From Myxocyprinus asiaticus (Eukaryota; Chordata; Actinopteri; Cypriniformes; Catostomidae): a stretch of DNA of 64,000 nucleotides. Below are positions 11,841 to 35,837 of the stretch, piece by piece. A program made the position numbers and the translations under genes. A model generated the notes under the pieces. The model searched no databases. It had not been told where the DNA came from and worked only from the letters and a program-made list of their open reading frames with translations. The stretch lies in NCBI RefSeq assembly GCF_019703515.2, contig NC_059346.1, positions 52,441,501 through 52,505,500 on the forward strand, in the 5' to 3' direction. Each line of letters begins with the position of its first letter. The first letter of the stretch is position 1.

Positions 11841-11989
11841 GATTTTTGCTTTTTTTTTTAAGAAAAGGAGGGATGAGTAGAAATTATATTTTGTGGTAAT
11901 CAACATTATGCCACACATGCTGTCGATTGAGCTTCACTTGTATTGAACACGGAATATTTGTTTAAGCAGAATGATAGGGATAGCTTCAG

Positions 11990-12168
11990 TCTCTATTCAC
12001 TTTCATTGTATGGGAAAAAATGCAATGAAAGTGAATGGTGACTGAGTCTAACATTCAGCCTAACATCTTCTTTTGTGTTCCACACAAGAAAGAAAGTCAT
12101 ATGGATTTGGAACAATGTTAATGTCAGTAAATGATGACAGAAATTTCTTTTTCGTGAACTATTGTTTT
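11990..12168 (-). mobile_element. MITE family A half-copy
   Basis: Contains 'cattttcattgtatggg'-type inner palindrome ('cactttcattgta...aatgaaagtgaatggtgac'), then 'aaagaaagtcatatgg' and 'gtaaatgatgacagaaattt', ending at a 'gtgaactattgttttaa' terminus, which matches the family A right end. Confidence 0.6.
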
Positions 12169-12282
12169 AAGCACTTTGTTTCTGACTGAGACAACTAGAC
12201 TAGACTGCAGCTCTATCAACAAGATGCAATGGCCCCAATCACCTAGTTTTATTTTTTTCTCAGGAGGGTGAACGTGCAGTAA

Positions 12283-12305
12283 TGTGTGTGTGTGTGTGTG
12301 TGTGT
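12283..12305. repeat. (TG)n microsatellite
   Basis: Eleven TG units. Confidence 0.9.
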
Positions 12306-12462
12306 AAAGCATAGGTTCACAGCGACAGGCGGTACTTAAATATTAAACGTTCTGGGAAAGCACACCATTGTTTGCCCTCCATTTCAGAGAAGCAGTTGTG
12401 GTTGGTTGGGAGAGAGCAAACGGCAACAAAAGCTGCTGGGAACTGTGAGGACAACTTCAGAG

Positions 12463-12465
<3 letters not shown>

Positions 12466-12504
<39 letters not shown>
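12466..12504. repeat. (GA)n run in likely rnf224 5' UTR or promoter
   Basis: About 19 GA units, roughly 105 bp before the chosen rnf224 start codon. GA tracts near fish promoters are common; a regulatory role is not shown. Confidence 0.85.
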
Positions 12505-12506
<2 letters not shown>

Positions 12507-12609
12507 CACTCAGGTGTTAAACCATCTGACAAGGAGGTGAACCATGGAGAAACCAAGACAGAATTGGTTATGAAATGTTAACAGAAGTTGGACTTTTCGG
12601 ACATTAAAC

Positions 12610-24422
<11,813 letters not shown>

Positions 24423-24738
24423 TTTAATTCAGCTCATACATCTGCTTCTTGCCAGAGACAGTATAAAAGGAGAGTATGGACTACTTGTAGAAAAATGACT
24501 GGGAATGAATGAGAGAAACGATCATTATGGCGGCTGTAGGAATGGAAGTCCAAACTTTCCATCAAAATTGCATTATAGTTGAGTTCCTCTAGAACCAGAA
24601 CCAGTCTGAAAAACAATTTTTTTATTGTGACTTCAGCTAAAGTAGTAATATTTACAATACAGTCGTTGTCAGATTTTATTGCAGATTTGAAATATGTTCC
24701 TTCAAATCTTTAGCTGTCACTCTAGGGTTCTTTTGTTT

Positions 24739-24981
24739 TTACCTCATTAAGCATTCTGCTGTGTTTTTTTTACTTTGAGTCATCTTGGCTGGTCGGCCAC
24801 TTCTAGGGATAATAGCCACAGGACTAAATCGTCTCCATTTATAGACAGTTTGTCTAACTGTGGACAGATGAATATCTAAGCTCTTCGAGATAACTTTGTA
24901 ACCCATTCCAGCTTTATGTAAAGCAACAATTCTTGATTTTAGGTCTTCCGAGATCTCTTTTTTGCGAGGCATGGTCCACAT
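24739..24981 (-). pseudogene. Tc1-like transposase, DNA-binding part only
   Basis: About 80 residues: MPRKKEISEDLKSRIVALHK, then GMGYKVISKSLDIHLSTVRQ and RRFSPVAIIPRSGRPAK. This is the paired-type helix-turn-helix and GRPxK hook of Tc1 transposases. No DDE catalytic domain follows, so it cannot be active. Confidence 0.8.
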
Positions 24982-25329
24982 CAGCAGATGCTTCTTGTGA
25001 ATAGCAAACTCAAAATGTTTGAGTGCTTTTAATAAGTCAAAGTAGCTCTAACCCACACCTCCAATTTTGTTTAATTAATTGGATGCCAGGTTTGCAAACT
25101 CTAATTTGCTTTTGTTGACATCATCAACCTAGGGGTTCTCATACTTTTCCAACCTAAACTGTGAATGGTGTATTCAATATGAACAAGAAATATACAATAA
25201 TTTGTGTTATTAGTTTAAACAGATTGTGGTGTTTTTTTTTTTTTGTTTGTTTGTTTTTTCTATTGTAACTTAGATGAAGACCAAACCAGATTTTAAGACA
25301 ATTTTATACATAAATAGAGTAGGGGTGTA

Positions 25330-25602
25330 ACCCAGATTTCCTGGCCAAATTCCCCCATTGGCCCTTTTCTATCATGGCCTCCCAATAATCCCCATCCATT
25401 AATTGGCTGTATCACTCTACTGTATCCTCTCCACCAATAGCAGGTGTGTGGTGAGTGTACTGGTGCACTATGGCTGCCGTCGCATCATCCAGGTGGATTC
25501 TGCACACTGGTGGTTGTTAAGCAGAGTCTTCTGTTCACTGTGTAAAGCACTTTGAGTGTAATGTCAGAAAAGCGCTATATAAATGTAACGTTCGTTCATT
25601 CA
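25330..25602 (+). repeat. dispersed repeat ending in AGCGCTATATAAATGTAA
   Basis: Contains 'ctatggctgccgtcgcatca' and 'taaagcactttgagtgtaat', ending with 'agaaaagcgctatataaatg'. This is an abundant fish retroposon-like unit (recognition from memory). Confidence 0.55.
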
Positions 25603-26116
25603 TAAACGCAAGTAATTCCAAAGGGTTCACATACTTTTCTTGCCACTGTAAATTTTCTTTATTCTTTATGTATTGTGATTAAAAACATGGATATATTACT
25701 TTTATCTGCATTTGACTTGCACAACAGCTCTAGCCTCATCGTAAGTAAAGACCACAATGTGCTGTGTGCATTTGTGGGCTGGTTATGGATTCATGTTGTC
25801 AGTTAGATCATTGTTTGGTTCTCAAAGTTTTTAGAGAAGCTGGCCGATACTGTGATCGCTTCTCAGCCCTAATATGAGCAGCATGGTGGAAAGGGGTATG
25901 TGTGTGTGGCCGTAAACTAAAGAACTGCTACTTCTGTCTTCCAAAAGTTTGCATGGGCTCATCCAGAATAGGACGGGCCCAACACTTGGACATAACTGAC
26001 CTTTAATATGATGGATTTATGATGGAGTTTTGTTTTTAAATTATGTCAGATAATCAAGGCATCCGCTTTTTCAAACACAACCAAAACTACAGAGAACATG
26101 TTATTGTGTTCATGTT

Positions 26117-26122
26117 TTTAAT
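26117..26122 (-). terminator. prpf4: possible prpf4 polyadenylation signal (ATTAAA)
   Basis: ATTAAA on the minus strand, about 315 bp after the prpf4 stop. No AATAAA is seen closer. Tentative. Confidence 0.3.
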
Positions 26123-26435
26123 AGAATCAAATTGTTAAAGACAAAAGGACAACAATATGTCTGCATGAAAATAGAGTTTAAAGATCTTTTGTGTTGTGCC
26201 CAAGTACTTTAAATAATTAAACTAAAAGTAACATTGAATCCATTGTTTTGTTTTTTAAATGACAATTCAGACAGTTCTAGCTTTTTAGATCCTATATGTT
26301 GGTGAAAAAGTATATGGTATTCAAGTACATTACCAGACAAACTGATAATCATTAAAAACAAAAGACAGCACTCTCACAATCAGTCTATCTTGCCTTTTAC
26401 ATACACTCTCACACAGAATATGAACAATCTTCATC

Positions 26436-29400
26436 TCATTCTGACATCCAGAGTTTGAAGGTTCGGTCATAGGAGCAGGTTGCGATGAGCTGTCCGTCAG
26501 GTGAGAGGTCAAGCCCCATAACTTTCCCCTCATGCCCTGCCAAAGTCTTCAGAGGAGACCAGCCAGGATGAGTCCACACTTTGACAGTGTTGTCATAAGC
26601 ACCACTCAGCAAGTAATGCCCATCCGTAGCTAGAAGGAAGAAACTCTGTTAATACTGACACTCAAAGTTAATCGACACTGTTAATATCGCAAAGATGTAA
26701 CCAATTTCAGAAAACAAGGTTAAAAGAATAGCACCCGAAAATGAAAATCATTTACTCCAGTGGTTCTCAAACCTGTCCTGAAGGTCCTTCAACACTACAC
26801 ATTTTGGATGTTTCCTCAATCAAACACACCTGATTTAACTCATCAGCTCGTTAGTGGAGACTCCAAGACTTAAACTGGGTGTGTCAGAAAACGGTGACAG
26901 TGCTGGGGGGCCTCCAGACTGGTTTGAGAACCACTGATTTACTCAACCTCATGTGGCTCTAAACTTTCTTCCATGGAACACAAAAAAGAGGTGTTAGGCA
27001 GAATGTGTATGCTGCTCTTTTCCATAAAATGAAGGTAGACAGTGACCAGGGGCAGTCAAGCTCCAAAAATGAAAAAAAAAAACAAACAAAAAAAGTTCTT
27101 GTGCACGTTCAACTTTGGCACCTCAAGATATAAAGCACAAGGTTTGACTTGTATGATAAGAAATGCCACTGGTTCTTAAATGTCTCATGACAATGCGCTG
27201 GATTGTTCTGAAACAAGCACAAGATCTAAAAACTACTGCAGAGGGAAGAATGATTTATCGACTTTTCCTTCTGGTCCTCAAACAAAGCTATCACATGGCT
27301 TCAGAAGAATATTTTGCACAAGTCATTTGGACTACTTTTATGGTGCTTTTTTGTCCTTTTTGGGTCTGCTTACTCTCAGCTTTGGTTGTATGAAAGTAAA
27401 GCAGCTTGGACATTATGCAAAATTTCTCCTTTTATGTTCCATGGAAGACAGAAGTTTATATGGGTTTTGAATGACGTGAGGGTGAAGAAATGAGAACAGA
27501 AAGGTAACTTCTGGGGTAAGCATCCCTTTAAGAATGCAGTCACTGAATTAAAGCTGAAGTGTGCCATTTTTTTCTATGTAATTTTTTTCTTCTCTATCCT
27601 ACTAGCTTAATATGCAGATACAACCAAGTAAACCATTCGTAGGTTGATTTTTCCAAAAAGTGTAAACACTGTAGCTCTTTCAAAATATTACTCTGTTTGT
27701 TAGAGTGTACTGACCAGCCAGACACTGTAACATTGACTCAACCAATGATGCAAGTTTGGGATGTTTTCAAGTTTGGGACTACCTGTTTGTTCATCCAATG
27801 GAAGACCGAGGGAGTATTTAGGAAAGCTGTTTGAAAACTGTATTTGCTTCTCAATCAGCTCCCTAGTTCAGTAGTTAGGGCACTGAACAGTCAGTCACTG
27901 CTAGGGCTGTCCCATTCGCAATATCGTTCTAGTGCACTGAAACGTTCGCTCCCTAAAAATTCCCAGAATGCGCCGTTGCTCACTATGTTCCCTTACTGGA
28001 AATGTCGTCATGTCTTTTGAGGACGAACGCAAGTGTAAATATACGATGTCAAAGCCTTATGTTCCCTTTAAAAGATAATTATTTTTTATTCATAATATTG
28101 ATATAAGGGGAACAATCTTTTAAATATTAGAGCTGTTAGAAAAACATTTAAAATACACTTTCATATATTTATTTCTTCATTTATGTCCTTTATCTTTCAT
28201 AATAACACGGTGCGTTTCATTTATACAGCAATTGTAATCGTGTCATAAGTGTCCCAATTCTCACTGGATCAGTACTCTTGCTAGTGCCCAAATTTGTGTT
28301 CACGATATACTGATTCACATAGGGAGCTGATTGAGGCACATGGAAAGTTTTTTTTTTTTTTTGCACTTCCGATTGGTGACGCAAAAATGACACACTTCAG
28401 CTTTAAGACTCTGACTTGGATGGTTGACTTATATCCAGTGCTGTTAAATTAGCCTCACACTCTAGAGTTAAACACCTACGTTGAAACTTCACAGAAGACA
28501 CCAGGTTCTGATGGGCAGGGATTGTATACATACACCTCCTCTGCCGCAGGTCCCACACTTTACAGGTGTTATCTCCGCTGCCTGTTGCCAAGTGAAAGCT
28601 AAACAGGAAAGATTTCAGGGTTAAAATATCAAAGAAAGATCTAATGAGGGGGAAAGCAAATATTCATGTGCCCTTTATTTCTTTTTACCCGTTTGGTGAG
28701 AAGTTGATGCTGTAAATCTCTTTCAGATGGCCCTCCAGGAACATGACACAACGACCAGTCCGCAGGTCCCAGACACGGGCAAAGGAATCCAGACCGCTGT
28801 ATATGGAGCAATAATGAATAACATCTTAATAAGCCCCACTATGAGAGTTTATTGGAAATTCAGTTTAGCGATTTTACAGCATGACTTTTACGACTGTTCT
28901 CCCTTCGAAGTGCCCTCTGAAGGCATCATTTATGCGATTTGGAACGCAGGGATGCTGTGGGCATGATGAAATAACTTTCTTACTCTATGACCACATTTAG
29001 AACAAGGTATGCACGTGTACGCCCTAGCTTCCCCTAACATCTTTCGAGAGTATAAGTGCACTTTAGCGCTTTTTTAGAAAAACAGTGGCACCACCGGTAT
29101 TTTGAAGTTTTAGAACTGATATCGTGCAACCCTTGACTAGGAATGTGCATGGTAACTGTTTGTTATATTCAGGATAACCGTGAGAGCTCATGTAACGTGA
29201 GCCAGCTGGTACGTGACAGCTGTGCGGTATGTGTAAACCTCACTCCCCTGGCCTCAAGAGGTGCACTAGCGACTGATGCTCACTCCATCAGAAAAGTGTG
29301 AATGCCACACAAACCCCTTTTTATTAGGATTTGCTGGCAGAGATGCCGTGAATACAGTATTTCACTTGAAGTTCAATAAAAGCACACTAGCACACCAAAT

Positions 29401-31162
29401 TTGTCTTTGTGTCTTATACTGCTAGAAAGAACGAACAAGTCTTTATTAGTGCATACCATCTACTCATTTTCCAATTGCTCACGATCCTTCAAGGCTGCAC
29501 AATTAATCAAAATAACATCAGAATCACGATGTAGTCATATGTCAATATTAAACCACAAAAGGCTGTGTGACTTTGATGTGAACAAATAGTGCACGCACAG
29601 AGCGAATGGGTAACGTGCTGCTCTGTGCGATCGTGAGAGGTGCATCATGACCACGTTTATATGCACTTAAGAAAACGGTTTATTCCAGGATTTTTGCAGA
29701 AAGTGGCATTCTGAAATGTAAATGAGAACGCCGATTTCTTTACGCCTTTTAAGGGATTAAGAAAAAGCGGTTTGACACACCTGGGTTCCTCCTCCAGAAC
29801 GCGGCTTATGTGGTCATGCTGACGCATAAGCACCGTTCTTACAGGTTTTTGAAGAGTGTGCATGTTCGTGAACAGTCCGAATAACAAACATAATAGGATG
29901 GAGCCATACAACATAAATCAACACAATGGAAAAATTAAACATTTCTGGAAGTATAGAGGGAAAAGGGAAAAGCACGTACACTATAATATACCCAGCTCGA
30001 AACATTTGCAGATATATATATATATATATATATATATTCTATATATAGAATATTTAATAGTGATTTTTACCAAGTGACTATCTCTGTGCACATCGCTATT
30101 TAAGACACTCTAAATGACTTTTAAATGCATGAAAGTAACTATTTAGATGCAGTGCTATGCCTATTCCTTTACAACACAGTGGAGTGCCTCAGGGTTCAGT
30201 TTTAGGTTCTTACCCAGTTCCTGCAAGTGAGCCGTCTGGATGGAAATGCAGGTCATGAACACCTTTACTGTGACCCTCCTGATGCAGAATCTCTTCTTGG
30301 ACCTCAAGATCCCAGAGTCGCCATGAATTATCATAGCTCAAAGAGAAACAATACAGAACTTTTAGCATGACAAATTTTGTTCAACAAAAATATTCAATAC
30401 CATGAATGAATGATGTTCAAAGTTTCAATTATTGATTTGAGTCTTTATTTTGTAAAAAGATATGAAAGATTATTTCAGGGTTTTTTCCTTTTTCTCTCTT
30501 CTTTTTTTTTTTTTAAAGATTGAATTGTGTCAGATTTTTGTGGTCACTTAAAATAAAAAAATATATATATACACATGTATATATAAATATTTATACCAAG
30601 TTGTGCCCAAAAAACGCCCAGATGGGTGCCAGGCGACCCGAGCCACCCTCATGGAGTGCCCTTCAATGTCTGCTACTGGCTCATCACTACAGAGGAAAGA
30701 ACACATGAACGTTGTAAATATTGTCTGTCTCAATTTCTGAAGTAAAACAGTGTTACCAATACACACCTGTCTAAACTCCACAGCTTAACAGATCCATCAG
30801 CAGCACAGGAGGCCATGCTGACATCCGACTCCTCCAGTGTCAGCGTGGCTTGAGGGTGAAAGCTAATCGCTCCTACGTTGGTATTGTGACCTGAAGATAA
30901 AGAGGTCACTTTCAATTTAAGTCCAGTGGTATTAAAATGTTAAATAAGAGTACCAGTAAGAAAAAAATGGACAACAATTTGACAAGACTCCCAAAATAAA
31001 CACTACAGAACATTTGTGCTTATATTTACCCCTTAATGTGCGAACAAGTGTACAATCTGGGACTTTCCACAATTTACACAAGCCACTCCTATAACAGATA
31101 CAATAAATAAGCATAAAAATAGTACAAAATGAGAAAAATTTATGAATGTATGTACATATCTC

Positions 31163-31194
<32 letters not shown>

Positions 31195-34100
31195 TATACA
31201 TATATATTCTAATATAATTCAATAATTTACAGTAATATATAATAGATATTTCTAAAAAATAATACACAATGACAGAATAAAACAAAGCAATAAAACAAAA
31301 CATACCAAGACGCAGTCACCAGCAGTTTAGAGTTAGGACTAAACTGGCAGTAGGATATTGGACGATCATCACCAATCTGACTGCAGAAGTTATTTAGATT
31401 CTAAATACAAAAAAGTATCATCATAATCTCAAAAAAATATATAATATCAGGAGAAATAAATGACAACACATAATAAAATCATTGGTTTTCTAAGCATGCT
31501 GTCCTACCCGAAGAGTTTTGTGAAGCTCTTGCTGTCGAACTGTTCGTGTAGATTCTGGAATCTCTCTATAGGCCCTTGCAGCATCTAACCTTTGCACTGC
31601 TCTGGGGACACCAAAGATGTTTTTAATATACTCAACAGACATTTTGTTAGCTACAGTTTATTTAAAAAAATGAGGTATAACAGGTATTTTTTATTATTAT
31701 TATTTAACATCTAATGAACTAGTTGTGTATACCTGGGCAGTGAATATTTTGCCAACCAAAGGCGTGCCTCTTTTAGAGAGGAAGGTCCTTCATGGTACCA
31801 CGTCTGCTGATACTGCACAACACATGCCAAACAATCACTTTCCACGTGTCATTCAAATCCACTGTAGCTATGAATAAATTGTTCAAAACTGGAAGAGTTA
31901 CAGTTGAAACATGTTCTTACCTCATCTTGACTGCGTTTCGCTTTTTCATCTTTCTTTGATTTCTTCAAGGCATCAGGACCAATCACTGAAAGAACATTCC
32001 TCAATCTGAGAAGGAAAAGGAAAATAAACCAGTGAATCATAAAAAAATCTGTCAATAATGAAATGACAATTTAACACTGACAAGAAAAAGAATATCTACG
32101 TATATCTAAGCATAGGCCATATTTTGTTCAAGATTTTCCTGTGCATTAAATCTAACCAGCATGTACACTGAGTATTGTTTCAGGCACTTTGGCTTTGTTC
32201 AGACAGGAAGCTCAGATCTAATTTTTCGGCATATCTGACTAAAATCTGTTTAGTTGTTTGTGGTCTCTAAACAGCTAAAAAATGCATCTGTGTTTATTAA
32301 CAGATCAAAATCACATGCTTTGAAATCTGATTAAAATTTATCAGAATTAAAAAAAAAAAAAAAACTGGATATCAAGTATTTTTTCCCCCCATCATTTAGG
32401 ACATAATATTTAACCTATACATAGTGTGCAGTAGTCTACAGCGGTGTCCAAGTTGACTCATTTTCACTCTTTCTCCATATAGTGAACTTTCCCCAATATA
32501 GTGCTTTTGTTGTATTTACGGCTGGATATTCGATTCCAATTCACAAGCTCTCGATTCAATATTGTTTAATATGGGTATATTTCAGTAATGTCCCTTTTGC
32601 TGACATATGAAAGAAATTCTCTCCCAGCTAATGCTGTTAATTATACATGGGACCTTCTAACTAGGTACATTACGAAAATATTAATTTCACAAATTGTATT
32701 TTATTAGCTTTTCATCATTTTGGTCAAATTTTAGCTTTAAAAATATAAAAATTCATGTATTCAATCAATAAATATGATATTATATTGCACATTTTGTGTT
32801 ACATATTTATTGTTTAATAACATAATTTGTACTATTTACAGGTATTTACATTGATTTGTTGAACATGTGTTAAAAATCTGCACTGTCTCTTTAAGAAAGA
32901 CATTTCTGTAAACAGAGTCTTTAAATGAGCGCATGTTAACGAGAGAGGACTCGAATGGCTGTATCTCATCTGTCTTGTGTGGGATTAGAATTAAATGGTT
33001 CTTTTTTTTTTTTTTTTTTTTTTTAAATCAACAACTGACTGTAGAGAACAATCTTAAACAGAGCGCAAGAGGAGGGCAAGGCATCAGGAAGCAGAAGGCA
33101 AAAAAAAGAATTAGAAAATAAAATGAAACTTCACCCACATCTCCCAAACCGCTGTCTTTATTATTTTCAGCTGTTTTTCTTAAATGTTTCCTTTTGCAAA
33201 TAGAAAAATGTGCGAGACTTTCTTTCTTGTTTGTTGAAAGAAGAGCAATTAGGTATTGGGTAGAATGAGAGAAAAATAATAAGAAAATAAAACCTCACAT
33301 CTCCCTACTCGCTTTATTATATCAGCTGTTTTTATTATTTTTTCCTTTGCAAATGGTGCCAATAAAGCGCGTCAAGTTTGTTGACATGTATCAAGAATAA
33401 ACTGTGCGAGTTTATGAATGAATTTCGTTACCTTCATTTTAAGATGCATTTTTGGTGATCCGTTTGAAACAGAGCGACACTAAAGACAGCTGTAACGGCG
33501 GGTTTTTCGCCGGTTCGTTTTTTTTTTTAATGCATGAACATGTACAATAGGGATACAGAAATGAGCAGCATGCACATTAGAATCTCAGTAACAGGTATTG
33601 CACTAAAATAACTCAGAATTCCGCTCTAAACATCATGTTTGGGAATATTAAGAGAAACTGTGCTCTCGTCTTTTACGTTTTTGTGCTTTATTATCATTCA
33701 GTAAAACACAGATGTAATGACTGATGTCTGTCCTCATGAAATCAGAGACTGTCTCCTCGAAATCCAAACACAAGTGGTCAAAAGAGACGACCAGGTGTAA
33801 CGGTGATGCCTCGCATGTACATTTGTGATCAGATCACCCAAAACTCATCTTAATACCAGGAGTACACATGGTCTCAGTCGGGGACGAGTGGTCGTGTAGT
33901 TGATACACTACAGTCCTGAAGTGATCGCACCAGCACGACGAAAAACCGAACTATGTGTCGCAGGACGCCGACTGCAAGTCGTGTAGTGTACACTTGGCTT
34001 AAGTGGGCAGTTTTTGGCCGAAATTAGCTTTAAAGTGAACCACACTTTATGCCAATAGTCAAAAGGCTTTATGAGAATACGTGGCCACTCACCTCTCCCG

Positions 34101-34761
34101 TCTCTCGGCAGGCCCCTCCCCAAACAGCGTGATTGGCTCACCAAGAGCTCGGAGGCAGGCCTTCACCTCAGCATCATCAGTGGAGACGGTGATTTGTCTG
34201 GCTCTCTTTCTGCGCTCAAACTCTGCCAGAACTTCAGCCTGTCGCTCACTCACACGTTCCTCCATCTCCATTGACTCACCTGAGGAAAGACACAAATCAC
34301 ACAACTCAGACAGCAAACGAAACCTCATTTACTGCCACAGACGACCTCTCACAAAACTATTTGAGTTAGTATATAACAGCTGCACTCAGTCATTTTTGTA
34401 CAGGTTTTATTAGCATGATGATATGACTTTGTTTTTGTGAGTGTACATCGCTTTTCAAATGTATTCATTAACAGTACTATCTTTTTAAACATAGTTCATA
34501 ATATCATTTATCTTTATATGTACATGTTAATGAGGGGGTATAGAAAATACTCAGTGAACATTTAAGTTTCTCTGCTTTGAAGTGTCATGGAAACCTACCA
34601 CTGGAGATATTAATATTCCCAGCTTCAATTCCAGCTTTAACAGCATCTCTGACAGTGGTGGATGTTCCTTCACGGCTGAGACGCTCCTTCTCCTTTTCTT
34701 CAAGACTTCCATAGAAGATCCTGGCCTTTTTCACAACGGGGGCTTCGTCTTCATCGGACAT
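26436..34761 (-). CDS. prpf4: U4/U6 small nuclear ribonucleoprotein Prp4
   Basis: Thirteen coding exons, each with GT-AG borders and compatible phases: 34761-34599, 34279-34093, 32005-31921, 31812-31733, 31601-31508, 31400-31306, 31088-31030, 30890-30767, 30686-30597, 30336-30214, 28796-28689, 28598-28480, 26629-26436. They sum to 1521 bp, 506 residues (human about 522). The N-terminus ([20 protein letters not shown]) leads to the SFM segment ([38 protein letters not shown]; about residues 63-118). Seven WD40 repeats fill about 205-506, e.g. [13 protein letters not shown] and [18 protein letters not shown]. In the family this protein joins PRPF3 and PPIH on U4/U6 snRNA and is needed for tri-snRNP formation in the nucleus. 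Start: the in-frame ATG at 34788 lies just before a possible 5'-UTR acceptor (acaattag|), so 34761 is preferred. Introns 2, 10 and 12 hold transposons. Confidence 0.97.
26720..27531. mobile_element. MITE family A in prpf4 intron 12
   Basis: Ends 'ttaaaagaatagcacccgaa' and 'gggtaagcatccctttaa'; the inner blocks 'cttccatggaacacaaaa' and 'gaatgacgtgagggtgaaga' fit family A. It is opened by a hAT MITE at 26758. Confidence 0.7.
26758..26936. mobile_element. hAT MITE, CAGTGGTTCTCAAACC ends, perfect 8-bp duplication
   Basis: CAGTGGTTCTCAAACC pairs with GGTTTGAGAACCACTG. ATTTACTC flanks both sides (26750-26757 and 26937-26944). At 179 bp it is non-coding. Confidence 0.92.
27548..28406. mobile_element. 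palindromic MITE with TTAAAGCTGAAGTGTG ends, second palindrome inside
   Basis: Outer ends TTAAAGCTGAAGTGTGCCAT and its inverse at 28383-28406. An inner pair 'tcaatcagctccctag' (27851) / 'agggagctgattga' (28323) bounds a second insertion of about 480 bp. A diverged relative of the outer family lies around 15480-15720. Confidence 0.75.
30011..30047. repeat. (TA)n microsatellite in prpf4 intron 10
   Basis: About 14 TA units, then 'ttctatatatagaatattta'. Confidence 0.85.
31171..31193. repeat. (CA)n microsatellite in prpf4 intron 6
   Basis: Eleven to twelve CA units beside TA repeats, about 85 bp from exon 7. Confidence 0.85.
32510..33500 (+). mobile_element. non-coding DNA transposon copy in prpf4 intron 2
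   Basis: Sequence from 'gatattcgattccaattc' to the poly(T) at 33003 is closely matched, on the other strand, by 52900-53430 (e.g. 'gagtctttaaatgagcgcat', 'gcactgtctctttaagaaag'). The copies are in inverse orientation 20 kb apart. The right boundary is approximate. A hAT-like class is suggested by the 'cgattc' rich ends. Confidence 0.6.
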
Positions 34762-35355
34762 CTTTGCAACTAATTGTACAGCAATCAAGAAGTATCTTAT
34801 TTAAAAATAAGTATCTTTTGAGGCACCATATCATACTTGACTTACAAATCACGTATGGACACCATACTTACAATGGCATTACCGTGCCACTGTGAAGTAA
34901 ACCTAATTATTCTAAACTAATAGAACTTTATGAGTCATAATCACATTTAGCCCATTCAACGGTTTACTCACCCCTTATTTTCTTACAAATGCAGAATGGT
35001 TTCGTTTAAAAACAAAACGCTTGTTTAATGAAAGCTAATGTGCACTACAAACACGTCCACACGACGCGGGCTGCACGGCGCACAATATGTCGTCATATCC
35101 GCCGATTTGACGCTTTCTCGAATAAACAGTGCGATCTAGTGGCTGAAATGAGGTGAAAATAGCTGATGGATATCAGTGCACAGTAATTGGAAAAACGGTC
35201 ATGTCCTAGAAACCATATTGTATTTGACGTGTTGTTGGGTGAGTTTTCATGAATGTAATGAAGTTTATTTAACTCAGAAATGCAAGTGTAAATTGATTGC
35301 TATGCCATGTTTCGCATTTATAAATCGCTTTGGATAAAAAAAGCATCTGCTAAAT

Positions 35356-35640
35356 CAGTGGTTCTCAACCTTTTTGACTCCAAGGCCCCCCATGTAGGCT
35401 ATTAGATATTTATATAATAAGATATTTCCTTAAAACTTGTGATTCCAGAAATGTCTAGAACTGTATATTCTTCATAAAAAGCAAGATGTTGACGGATGTT
35501 ATTACACTGTTTTTTTTAAGCATTTTTATTAAGTTGAATTATAATAATTGCATAAAAATGATAATAATCAATCATATTTTAAGAGATGTTGAGGCCCCCC
35601 AGGAAGTGTGCTGAGGCCCCCTAGTGGTTGAGAACCACTG
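35356..35640. mobile_element. hAT MITE, CAGTGGTTCTCAACC ends, perfect 8-bp duplication
   Basis: CAGTGGTTCTCAACC pairs with GGTTGAGAACCACTG; TGCTAAAT flanks both sides (35348-35355, 35641-35648). The subterminal blocks 'aaggcccccca' and 'gaggccccccag' also pair in part. 285 bp, non-coding. Confidence 0.92.
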
Positions 35641-35837
35641 TGCTAAATAACTAAATGTAAGTATGAAGACAAAGCCTGATTTTTGCGTTTTTTAAAAAGA
35701 TACTATTTGTAAACATTTTCCATCCTTAAGATGTAAGAAAAGTAAACAAGCCTGTAAATTTGCCAAAATTATACAAGAGCTTAATTTGTTAGAAGATGAA
35801 TAAAAAGACCCCTCTTTTTTTTCTTCTATCAGTTTTG

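Larger units (their letters stand above)
10310..11960. mobile_element. palindromic DNA element carrying two younger insertions
   Basis: The left arm (about 10325-10430: 'caatacaagttaagttcaat', 'gcataatattgattacc', 'cacttacaatggaagt') reappears inverted at 11344-11365 and 11893-11950. The element has been opened by a hAT-type insertion at 10431-11026 and by a SINE at 11397-11840. No coding capacity is seen in the arms. Confidence 0.7.
24660..25650 (-). mobile_element. Tc1-type remnant, left end lost
   Basis: The right end 'ttcacatacttttcttgcca' followed by 'ctgta' is a Tc1-type inverted end, and an N-terminal transposase piece lies on the minus strand. The catalytic domain is absent. A separate dispersed repeat (25330-25602) sits inside the right part. 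The left boundary is uncertain. Confidence 0.6.

Noticed and set aside
26330..26533. Separate small minus-strand protein at the prpf4 3' end
   Set aside because: It overlaps the last prpf4 exon in another frame.
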